Shown: positions 1 through 5,712 of the stretch, in pieces | Position numbering within the stretch: position 1 is the first letter of the stretch | How the letters are laid out: the number at the start of each line of letters is the position of its first letter | Assembly: GCA_947626335.1 (NCBI GenBank) | Contig: CANQRY010000016.1 | Location: 1-32,324, forward strand | From: an uncultured Clostridia bacterium | GTDB lineage: Bacteria > Bacillota > Clostridia > TANB77 > CAG-508 | Reading direction: 5' to 3' | DNA: 32,324 bases | Position numbers and translations under genes: made by a program | Notes under the pieces: model-generated | Seen by the model: the letters and a program-made list of their open reading frames with translations, nothing else | What the model was told of the DNA's origin: nothing | The model's database searches: none

Positions 1-50
1 AAGTGTTAGGAGATGTAGAAGTGTCACTCTACCTAGTTCTCTTGACTTAA

Positions 51-74
51 AAGGAGTAAGGAAACTTACTCCTT
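51..74. other. Perfect hairpin without U-tract
   Basis: AAGGAGTAAG, GAAA loop, CTTACTCCTT: a 10-bp perfect stem with a GNRA-type tetraloop. No T-run follows, so it is not a convincing terminator. A second, shorter hairpin follows at 78-95 (GCAGTA / TACTGC). The rest of 96-315 is AT-rich with no supportable gene; it includes a doubled TTCCCACTTT-like motif at about 168-189. Confidence 0.5.
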
Positions 75-315
75 AATGCAGTATTAATTTACTGCTCTTT
101 ATAATGATAAAATTTTATTATATAATATTAAATAACTTAAGTGTGCTACTACTTTTTTATATAAAAATTTCCCACTTTTTTCCCACTTTAGTTTTACGTG
201 AGTTAAGATAAGTAGAAAAAACTTTTTGAGTAAAAAGCTTAAATATCAGCATTTATAAAGATTTATAAAAAGCTCAAAAAAGCATTTTACAAATCTGATA
301 GGCGCCTCCAAACGA

Positions 316-366
316 CAAAAAATGACAAATTTCTAACTTCAAGTTAAAAATTTTGTCATTTTTTTA
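316..366. terminator. Strong bidirectional Rho-independent terminator
   Basis: The arms at about 316-339 (with core AATGACAAA) and 341-363 (core TTTGTCATT) form a stem of roughly 23 bp with one bulge, and the loop closes at TAACTT-C-AAGTTA. T-runs occur on both sides (TTTTTTT on plus). It directly follows GGCGCCTCCAAACGAC (301-316), whose CGCCTCCA resembles the 3' acceptor end of a tmRNA or tRNA, so it may be the original terminator of such a gene. The structure is seen in the sequence; the RNA-gene link is inference. Confidence 0.8.
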
Positions 367-388
367 TTCTCTTAGAGCTGCGTGCGTT

Positions 389-506
389 TTACATTAAAAC
401 TCAATTTTTATTTTTCATTAAATTTTATTGTAATTTTTTGTATTTTTATACAATCTTCCAGTAGTTACATTAAATTTACATTAAAAAATAAATATATTAC
501 ATTAAA
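389..506. promoter_or_regulatory. Cluster of TTACATTAAA motifs with 11/21-bp phasing
   Basis: The exact decamer TTACATTAAA starts at 465, 476 and 497 (spacings 11 and 21). TTACATTAAA also starts at 389, and a CATTAAA variant lies near 416. Direct repeats at one-turn spacing are how OmpR/PhoB-class response regulators bind; Firmicutes PhoP boxes are TTAACA-like half sites about 11 bp apart. The assignment to a regulator is inference. No intact gene starts next to the cluster; the broken fabG ends at 522 on the minus strand. The stretch 1-521 holds no gene that I can support. Confidence 0.4.
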
Positions 507-521
507 GTTTTTTACTTTTTA

Positions 522-957
522 CTAATACCATCCTCCGTCAACTTTTATAACAGCTGAATTAATAAAACTTGCTTCATCATTTCTTTTCCAACAATTTTTG
601 TAAGTAAAAATGGAGCTATTAAATTTATATCTAAAGTATTTTTCCAGCCTTCAACTGTTCTATCTTCAAATTCTTTATCAATAACAATCTCTGCATTATT
701 TACTAGAACGTCTATTTTTCCAAATTTTTTCATACATTCATTAATCATATTATAATATCTTTTTCTTTTGATAAATTAGCTTGTGAAAGCATTACTTCAA
801 TGTTGAAATCTTTCTCTAATTGTATTTTTAATTTTTGAGCTTTTTCTACACTTTGTTTAAAATTAATTATTATATTATACCCTACAGATGCAAATTTCTT
901 TGATATTGCTTCGCCAATACCTCTTGAACCACCTGTTATTAATGCTACTTTACTCAT
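522..957 (-). pseudogene. Degraded 3-oxoacyl-ACP reductase (FabG-like SDR)
   Basis: The N-terminus has the Rossmann dinucleotide motif (VALITGGSRGIG) and is followed, after a frameshift near 745-748, by the SDR NNAG-region variant (LVNNAEI) and the DINL segment. The reading then jumps after GKEMMK to the typical FabG C-terminal end (ASFINSAVIKVDGGWY, in another frame, stop at 522-524). The whole catalytic Ser-Tyr-Lys region (YxASKAG), about 100 or more residues, is missing. So there are at least two lesions, a frameshift and a large internal deletion, and the product cannot be an active reductase. A GGAG ribosome site lies before the ATG at 955-957. It lies 70 bp downstream of the toxin gene on the same strand. 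Confidence 0.8.
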
Positions 958-1027
958 TTATTACTCCACTCTCGTATAAGTAATTTCCTATTTTGAAATT
1001 AATATATATACTAGATATTGATAACAT

Positions 1028-1336
1028 TTATAATAATGTTATCCAATTTCTTCTTCCATACATAACTCTTACAATTTGTATATTTTCATCATTTATTCTA
1101 TAAAAAACAATATAATTATCAACTACTAGTTTCCTAATTTTAAATCTTTTGATTATATCATCATCTATAACAGAATACATTTCTGGATTATCTTTTAAAC
1201 TATCTATTTCTCTTTTTATCTTTGTAATTAGTTTTTGAGCAGTATTAGGTTCTTGTAAATTATATTTAATGTATCGTTTTATATCTATTAAATCTTGTTT
1301 TGATTCCATTGAATATTCTATATTATATTTTTTCAA
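1028..1336 (-). CDS. RelE/ParE-family toxin
   Basis: This is a small basic protein of about 102 residues with the ParE/RelE plan: an N-terminal strand (KKYNIEYS), a helical hairpin (DLIDIKRYIKYNLQEPNTAQKLITKI), then strands KLVVDNYIVFYRI and IQIVRVMYGRRNW. Family members either cleave ribosome-bound mRNA (RelE) or poison gyrase (ParE); the RYI..NL and YxVFYRI patterns favour the ParE/RelE superfamily without deciding which. The open frame extends to a TTG at 1342, but a GAGG sits only 2 nt from that codon. The TTG at 1334-1336 is 7 nt from GAGG, so I chose it. It follows its antitoxin in one operon (about 20 bp gap). Confidence 0.8.
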   Translation of the reverse strand: MKKYNIEYSMESKQDLIDIKRYIKYNLQEPNTAQKLITKIKREIDSLKDNPEMYSVIDDDIIKRFKIRKLVVDNYIVFYRINDENIQIVRVMYGRRNWITLL

Positions 1337-1356
1337 AGGCAAAACCTCTTTCTTTT

Positions 1357-1611
1357 TTAAATTTTATCTAACTCGTCAAAAACTTCTTTTGATGAAAATT
1401 TTTTGCCATTTTCTAATGACTTAATTCCTTTTTCTAATTCTTTATATAAAGCATACTTATCTGTTAAAAGTTCGTATAACTCAATACTCATTACTGCTAA
1501 ATCTCCTGCACCATTTTTAGTAATATATACTGGACTATTTGTTTGATGGCAAATTGTAGAAATTTCATTATAATTATTTCTCAAATCAGAACTTGGTCTA
1601 ATAATTGGCAT
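1357..1611 (-). CDS. Phd/YefM-family antitoxin
   Basis: 84 residues beginning MPIIRPSSDLRNNYNEIS, the characteristic opening of Phd/YefM antitoxins, followed by PVYITKNGAGDLAVMSIELYE and a charged C-terminal tail that would wrap the toxin. The open frame extends upstream to 1641, but GGAGGTG sits 6 nt ahead of the ATG at 1609-1611, which fixes the start. Such antitoxins bind DNA through the N-terminal domain and repress their own operon; a fitting inverted repeat covers the promoter at 1650-1676. First gene of a two-gene operon with the toxin. I am confident of the family; the target is unknown. Confidence 0.87.
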   Translation of the reverse strand: MPIIRPSSDLRNNYNEISTICHQTNSPVYITKNGAGDLAVMSIELYELLTDKYALYKELEKGIKSLENGKKFSSKEVFDELDKI

Positions 1612-1641
1612 ACTAAACACCTCCATAAATATTATATACAT

Positions 1642-1676
1642 ATTTTATCAAAATATTGATATATAGTCAATATTTT
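1642..1676 (-). promoter_or_regulatory. TA operon promoter with overlapping operator-like inverted repeat
   Basis: On the minus strand, TTGACT (1665-1670), 17-bp spacer and TAAAAT (1642-1647) form a good sigma-A promoter about 30 bp upstream of the antitoxin ATG. Laid over the -35 and part of the spacer is a perfect inverted repeat, AAAATATTGA (1650-1659) / TCAATATTTT (1667-1676), with a 7-bp centre. This is the arrangement expected for conditional autorepression by the Phd-type antitoxin. Confidence 0.75.
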
Positions 1677-1717
1677 TCAAGTAATTATATTTTTAAAATA
1701 TATAAACGCAATCCCAG

Positions 1718-1738
1718 TTACATTAAAATTACATTAAA
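1718..1738. repeat. Tandem TTACATTAAA pair, 11-bp period
   Basis: Two exact copies of TTACATTAAA begin at 1718 and 1729, the same motif and period as at 465/476. With flanking bases, about 25 of 27 positions match between 464-490 and 1717-1743, so it is a near-identical direct repeat flanking the fabG-remnant/TA segment. It is either a regulator-binding box or a dispersed repeat. Confidence 0.45.
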
Positions 1739-1819
1739 AATTGCTTTCTGCATCTTGAAAGTGTTGATATTACTATAACTTCAAAAATATTAAATCGGAG
1801 TATGCCTCAAAAGTATTTT

Positions 1820-1858
1820 AAAATTCCACAGATTTTTAAGAATTCTGTGGAATTTTTA
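1820..1858. terminator. Rho-independent terminator hairpin
   Basis: A perfect 13-bp stem, 1820-1832 with 1844-1856 (core ATTCCACAGA / TCTGTGGAAT), and an 11-nt loop, followed by a short T-run. No gene is visible immediately upstream on plus, so it may end a lost gene or an untranslated RNA starting near 1740. The gene-free stretch 1612-2138 otherwise contains the TA promoter, the repeat pair, a coding remnant and the next promoter. Confidence 0.7.
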
Positions 1859-1875
1859 TAAGTGTCGAAAGTTTT

Positions 1876-2043
1876 TTATATCAAGTGTTTTAATTTTTTT
1901 ATAATTTCTTTTAATTTTTTATAATTTTCTAAAACTACATTAACATTTTTTATAGGTATTAATAAATAGGCACTTTTTGAATAATGTTTTTTTATATAAA
2001 AAATACTCCTCCAGTTGGAATGCTTAGTTTTGATTTTAATATT
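1876..2043 (-). pseudogene. Orphan coding remnant, unidentified
   Basis: A 55-codon open frame on the minus strand ends in TAA at 1876-1878 and has no ATG, GTG or well-placed TTG. Its translation has protein-like composition (KHSNWRSIFYIKKHYSK... then PIKNVNVVLENYKKLKEII) with an amphipathic lysine-rich C-terminal helix. It looks like the tail of a deleted gene, but in DNA this AT-rich a chance open frame cannot be excluded. I do not recognise a family. Confidence 0.25.
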
Positions 2044-2083
2044 TTATATGGAATATGTAATATAATTTATTTATATAAATATA

Positions 2084-2112
2084 TTGACTTTTGCAAACGT
2101 ATGTTTTATAAT
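2084..2112 (+). promoter_or_regulatory. Consensus promoter with SOS-box-like palindrome in the spacer
   Basis: TTGACT (2084-2089), 17-bp spacer, TATAAT (2107-2112): a near-perfect sigma-A promoter. The spacer carries CAAACGTATGTTTT (2094-2107). Against the Gram-positive LexA box consensus CGAACRNRYGTTYC it differs at two outer positions, and it matches the relaxed clostridial GAAC-N4-GTTY style at most positions. A bound repressor would block the promoter. LexA control of the ORF6N gene downstream is an inference. Confidence 0.6.
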
Positions 2113-2138
2113 ATGAACAAAGTTTACACAAGGAAGGA

Positions 2139-2786
2139 ATGAAGTTACTTATGAATAATCTCACTAATATTGAGCCAGTAAATAAAGAATTAAATTTAGT
2201 AAAATATGAAACAGTTGATATTAAGAATTTAATTTATTGCATTAGAGGAAAACAAGTTATGCTAGATAGCGACGTAGCAATGTTATATCATTATCAAACT
2301 AAAAGAATAAATGAAACAGTTACTAGAAATAAGGAAAGATTTCCAAAAAATTTTTGTTTTCAGTTAACAGAAACAGAAATTGAAAATTTAAAATCACAAA
2401 TTGTAGTTTCGAAAGTAGAACAAGAAAATAACTGGTCGCAAATTGCGACCAGTTCTAAAAATGAAAATAGTAAACATAGGGGTAAAAAATATATACCTTA
2501 TGCGTTTACAGAACAAGGTATAGCAATGCTTTCAGGGCTATTAAGAAATGAAATTGCAGTTCAAGTAAGTATAAACATAATGAATGCATTTGTTGAAATG
2601 AGAAAATTTATTTCTATAAATGGACAAGTTTTTGAAAGATTAACAAATGTTGAATATAGATTATTAGAACATGATAGTAAATTCAATCAAGTATTTAATG
2701 AATTACAAAAGAATAAAGAACAAGAATTTAAACAAAAAATATTTTTTTTAATTAAATTATTAAAATTTGTGAAGTTAAAATACTAA
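2139..2786 (+). CDS. ORF6N-domain protein, C-terminally truncated
   Basis: 215 residues. Residues about 30-155 form an ORF6N (KilA-N-like) DNA-binding domain: GKQVMLDSDVAMLYHYQTKRINETVTRNKERFP, FQLTETEIENLKSQIV, then YIPYAFTEQGIAMLSGLLRN. This domain is common in phage and mobile-element regulators. The protein then enters a coiled segment (FERLTNVEYRLLEHDSKFNQVFNELQ) and KQKIFF, after which I would expect, from related proteins, a phospholipase-D-like C-terminal domain; here the frame ends after about 14 low-complexity residues, suggesting truncation. The sequence between SQIV and the YIPYAF motif is enlarged and contains a perfect 25-bp palindrome in the DNA. The start is ambiguous: AAGGAAGG is very close to the ATG at 2139 and far from the ATG at 2151. 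Expressed from the promoter at 2084-2112. Confidence 0.75.
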   Translation: MKLLMNNLTNIEPVNKELNLVKYETVDIKNLIYCIRGKQVMLDSDVAMLYHYQTKRINETVTRNKERFPKNFCFQLTETEIENLKSQIVVSKVEQENNWSQIATSSKNENSKHRGKKYIPYAFTEQGIAMLSGLLRNEIAVQVSINIMNAFVEMRKFISINGQVFERLTNVEYRLLEHDSKFNQVFNELQKNKEQEFKQKIFFLIKLLKFVKLKY

Positions 2787-2856
2787 AATATTATTTAATT
2801 TTGTATACATCTTGTAAAAAAATACATAATATATAATATATATTTGGAGGAACAAT

Positions 2857-4032
2857 ATGGAAAAAATAATATATGCAGATCATAGTGCAACAACACCTGT
2901 AAAAAATGAAGTTTTAAAAGAGATGCTACCATATTTTAAATGTAATTTTGGAAATGCTTCATCTAATTATTCTATAGGTAGAATATCAAAAGCTGCTATT
3001 AATAAAGCAAGAAGACAAGTGGCAAATGCAATTGGATGTGATGCAGACGAAATATATTTTACATCTGGTGGAAGTGAATCAGATAATCTTGCTATAAAAG
3101 GTATAGCTCATGCTAATAAAAATAAAGGAAAACATATAATAACTAGTAAAATTGAACATTTAGCAGTACTTAATAGTTGTAAAAGCTTAGAAAAAGAAGG
3201 ATTCGATGTTACATATTTGAATGTGGATAAAAATGGAATAGTTAGTATAGAAGAGTTGAAAAAAGCTATAAGGAAAGATACAATATTAATAAGTATAATG
3301 TCAGCTAATAATGAAATTGGTACGTTACAACCAATAGATGAAATAGGAAATATAGCAAATAAATATAATATATATTTTCATACAGATGCAGTTCAAGCTA
3401 TTGGTGCTATGAAAATTGATGTAAAATCCCTTAAAATTGATTCATTGTCCCTATCTGCACATAAATTTTACGGACCTAAAGGTATAGGTGCATTATATAT
3501 AAGAAAAGGTATAAATTTTGAACCTATAATACATGGGGGACATCAGGAATTTTTAAAAAGAGCAGGCACAGAAAATGTACCAAATATTGTGGGATTAGGT
3601 AAAGCTATAGAAATAGCTACTAATAATATTGCAGAGAATACAAATAAATTAATAGATCTTAGAGACCTATTAATAAATAAAATTCAAATTACAATTCCAG
3701 ATGCTATATTAAATGGTGATAAAATTGAAAGACTACCAGGTAATGTTAATTTTTGTATAAAGGGAATTGATAGTGAATCTTTATTATTAATGCTTGATAT
3801 GAACGGAATTTGTGCTTCATCTGGAAGTGCATGTACAAGTGGTGATTTAGAACCATCACATGTATTAAAAGCAATTGGCGTATCTGATGAGCTTGCAAAA
3901 ACTTCTGTTAGATTTACTCTTGGAGTTAATAACACTGTTGAAGATGTAGATAATATTGCATATTTATTAAAGAAAATTGTTTCAAAACTGAGAAATAAAA
4001 AAATAAATAAAAAGTCAATATGTAATTGTTAA
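2857..4032 (+). CDS. nifS: Cysteine desulfurase (NifS/IscS family)
   Basis: A 391-residue, full-length PLP enzyme that removes sulfur from L-cysteine as an enzyme persulfide for Fe-S clusters and/or tRNA thiolation. Visible landmarks: N-terminal YADHSATTPV, FTSGGSESDN in the cofactor-binding region, His101 (KIEHLAVL), HTDAVQAIG, the Schiff-base lysine K203 in SAHKFYGPKG, and catalytic Cys326 in the flexible loop ASSGSACTSG, which marks the group I (NifS/IscS) type. The extra Cys-Asn-Cys at the C-terminus is unusual but unassigned. GGAGG lies 6 nt before the ATG. No scaffold gene (iscU) or mnmA is adjacent; it has its own terminator, so it is probably monocistronic. The exact sulfur acceptor cannot be told from the sequence. 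Confidence 0.95.
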   Translation: MEKIIYADHSATTPVKNEVLKEMLPYFKCNFGNASSNYSIGRISKAAINKARRQVANAIGCDADEIYFTSGGSESDNLAIKGIAHANKNKGKHIITSKIEHLAVLNSCKSLEKEGFDVTYLNVDKNGIVSIEELKKAIRKDTILISIMSANNEIGTLQPIDEIGNIANKYNIYFHTDAVQAIGAMKIDVKSLKIDSLSLSAHKFYGPKGIGALYIRKGINFEPIIHGGHQEFLKRAGTENVPNIVGLGKAIEIATNNIAENTNKLIDLRDLLINKIQITIPDAILNGDKIERLPGNVNFCIKGIDSESLLLMLDMNGICASSGSACTSGDLEPSHVLKAIGVSDELAKTSVRFTLGVNNTVEDVDNIAYLLKKIVSKLRNKKINKKSICNC

Positions 4033-4041
4033 ATATATATT

Positions 4042-4077
4042 AAAAATAGTAAATATAAAATATTTACTATTTTTTTT
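4042..4077 (+). terminator. Terminator of the cysteine desulfurase gene
   Basis: A perfect 14-bp stem, 4042-4055 with 4061-4074 (AATAGTAAATA / TATTTACTATT core), 5-nt loop TAAAA, running into TTTTTTT. Confidence 0.88.
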
Positions 4078-4087
4078 ATTAAAATAC

Positions 4088-4116
4088 TTGATTTTTTAAA
4101 AAATATATACTAAAAT
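4088..4116 (+). promoter_or_regulatory. dcw operon promoter (PmraZ)
   Basis: TTGATT (4088-4093), 17-bp spacer, TAAAAT (4111-4116). Transcription would begin about 4123, exactly where the MraZ boxes start, so bound MraZ would sit on the start site. Confidence 0.75.
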
Positions 4117-4122
4117 ATAGTC

Positions 4123-4160
4123 AAGTGGTAAGAAGTGGTATAAAGTGGTACAAAGTGAGG
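4123..4160 (+). promoter_or_regulatory. Four MraZ boxes, 10-bp period
   Basis: AAGTGGTA occurs at 4123, 4133 and 4143, and a fourth degenerate copy AAGTGAGG at 4153, all exactly 10 bp apart. MraZ is known to bind such repeats in front of its own gene (TGGGN at 10-bp period in E. coli, AAAGTG[T/G] with 3-bp spacers in mycoplasmas). Copy four is also the mraZ ribosome binding site (GTGAGGTGA), so binding and translation-initiation signals overlap. Confidence 0.88.
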
Positions 4161-4170
4161 TGAATTTTAA

Positions 4171-4602
4171 ATGTTGCTAGGAGAGTATAATCACAATATT
4201 GATCAAAAAGGAAGAGTAAGTATTCCTTCAAAATTTAGAGAAGATTTGGGATCTACTTTTATAGTAACAAAAGGATTGGATAACTGTTTATTTGCTTATT
4301 CAAAGCAAGAATGGGAAAAATTCGAAACTAAGTTAAAAGAACTACCACTTACAAATGCAAATGCGAGAAATTTTATAAGGTTTTTCTTTGCTGGTGCTAC
4401 TGAATGTGAGGTTGATAAGCAAGGAAGAATAAATATACCACAAACATTAAGAGATTATGCATCATTAACTAAAGAAACATATATAATTGGTGTAGCAACA
4501 AGAGTAGAAATTTGGGATAAAGAAAAATGGGAAAAATATACTAGTACAGATAATATGGATGTAAATGAAATTGCTATTCAAATGTCTAATTTAGGCATTT
4601 AA
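4171..4602 (+). CDS. mraZ: Transcriptional regulator MraZ
   Basis: 143 residues, normal length. The protein is a tandem duplication of the SpoVT-AbrB-like fold: the first half has [22 protein letters not shown], the second [20 protein letters not shown], each with the D-x-K/Q-GR-x-x-IP signature. Family members form ring-shaped oligomers that bind the phased GTGG-type repeats directly upstream and adjust expression of the division/cell-wall operon. It is the first gene of the cluster; a 140-bp repeat-rich gap separates it from rsmH. It very probably regulates itself through the boxes at 4123-4160. Confidence 0.97.
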   Translation: MLLGEYNHNIDQKGRVSIPSKFREDLGSTFIVTKGLDNCLFAYSKQEWEKFETKLKELPLTNANARNFIRFFFAGATECEVDKQGRINIPQTLRDYASLTKETYIIGVATRVEIWDKEKWEKYTSTDNMDVNEIAIQMSNLGI

Positions 4603-4610
4603 ATATATAT

Positions 4611-4709
4611 ACAAAAGATAAATTAATAAATAAACAAAAGATATTTTATATTTACAAATGATAATTGTATAAAGTAACAAAAGATAAAAATATTAATAAA
4701 CAAAAGATA
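4611..4709 (+). repeat. Degenerate 23-bp tandem repeat, about 5 units
   Basis: The core ACAAAAGATA starts at 4611, 4634, 4677 and 4700, and ACAAATGATA at 4654; spacings are 23, 20, 23, 23. Between cores the filler is A/T-only or nearly so (ATTAATAAATA type). It fills the whole mraZ-rsmH gap and spuriously opens the rsmH frame upstream to 4665. It is not a CRISPR (units too short, no unique spacers). Function unknown: a phased binding array, an mRNA element, or slipped-strand expansion. Confidence 0.75.
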
Positions 4710-4742
4710 AATAATTTAAACGTAATATTAATTGGTGAAGTA

Positions 4743-5675
4743 ATGGAATTCAAACATAAATCAGTATTATTAAATGAATGTATAGAAAATTTGAATATAA
4801 AAAAAGATGGAATTTATGTAGATGGTACTTTAGGTGGAGCAGGTCATTCTTATGAAATATTAAAAAGACTTTCAAATTCCGGAATGTTAATTGGAATTGA
4901 TAGAGATATTGAAGCAATAAATGCAGCTCAAAAAAGACTTATGGAATTTAAGAATTTTCATTTAGTTCATGATAATAATGCAAATATAGTTGATATATTA
5001 AAAAAATTAAACATAGAAAAAGTAGATGGTATATTATTAGATTTAGGTGTATCTTCTTATCAGTTAGATGAAGCAAATAGAGGATTTAGTTATATGCATG
5101 ATGCTAAACTTGATATGAGAATGAATAAAGATGATAAGATTTCAGCTTTAGATGTAGTAAATAATTATAGTGAGGAAAATCTAGCTAAAATATTTTTAGA
5201 ATATGGAGAAGAAAAATATTCTAAAAATATTGCTAGAAATATATGTAAAGAAAGACAAAATTATAAAATAGAAAGTACTTTACAGTTAGTAGATATAATT
5301 AAAGCATCAATGCCTAAAAGGGCATTAAATGAGAAGCAACATCCTGCCAAAAGAGTCTTTCAAGCAATTAGAATTGAAGTAAATGAAGAACTTACTAAAT
5401 TACGACAATCAATTATTGATTGCATAAAGTGTCTTAATAAAGATGGAAGATTGCTTGTAATATCTTTCCATTCGTTAGAGGATAGAATAGTAAAACATAC
5501 TTTTAATGATATGTTAGGTAAGTGTACTTGCCCTAAATCATTTCCTGTATGTGTTTGTAATAGAGTATCTTATGGAAAAATTATTACAACTAAAGCTATA
5601 ACAGCTTCTAAAGGTGAATTAATTGAAAATTCAAGAGCAAGAAGTGCAAAACTTAGAATATTTGAAAGAGGTTAA
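4743..5675 (+). CDS. rsmH: 16S rRNA (cytosine(1402)-N(4))-methyltransferase RsmH
   Basis: 310 residues. It transfers a methyl group from S-adenosylmethionine to N4 of C1402 in 16S rRNA, tuning the decoding site. Motifs: FKHKSVLLNECIENL start, SAM-binding YVDGTLGGAGHSYEIL, ILLDLGVSSYQLDEANRGFSY, LDMRMN, KRVFQAIRIEVNEEL, VISFHSLEDRIVK, and C-terminal RSAKLRIFER, all standard for RsmH. The open frame starts at 4665, but family alignment begins at MEFKHKS (ATG 4743) preceded by a weak GGTGA, so I use that start; the upstream part is just translated repeat. Second gene of dcw. Confidence 0.95.
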   Translation: MEFKHKSVLLNECIENLNIKKDGIYVDGTLGGAGHSYEILKRLSNSGMLIGIDRDIEAINAAQKRLMEFKNFHLVHDNNANIVDILKKLNIEKVDGILLDLGVSSYQLDEANRGFSYMHDAKLDMRMNKDDKISALDVVNNYSEENLAKIFLEYGEEKYSKNIARNICKERQNYKIESTLQLVDIIKASMPKRALNEKQHPAKRVFQAIRIEVNEELTKLRQSIIDCIKCLNKDGRLLVISFHSLEDRIVKHTFNDMLGKCTCPKSFPVCVCNRVSYGKIITTKAITASKGELIENSRARSAKLRIFERG

Positions 5676-5712
5676 AATATTTTAGATATATGAAAAAAGA
5701 GGTGAATATTAG

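Noticed and set aside
51-74. Terminator at the left edge
   Set aside because: Stem is perfect but no U-tract follows on either strand; kept only as a hairpin.
2-76. Frame-2 reading that could be the tail of a gene entering the window
   Set aside because: Only 24 codons, ending inside the hairpin at 51-74; composition gives no family and no evidence of upstream coding can be seen.
2812-2837. Promoter for the cysteine desulfurase (TTGTAA ... TATAAT)
   Set aside because: Spacer is only 14 bp, too short for a sigma-A promoter; no better -35 is convincing.
4611-4709. CRISPR array between mraZ and rsmH
   Set aside because: Units are 20-23 bp in total with A/T filler rather than conserved repeats plus unique 30-bp spacers, and no cas genes are present.
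4665-4742. N-terminal extension of RsmH
   Set aside because: It is translated tandem repeat; the family starts at MEFKHKS and GGTGA precedes that ATG.
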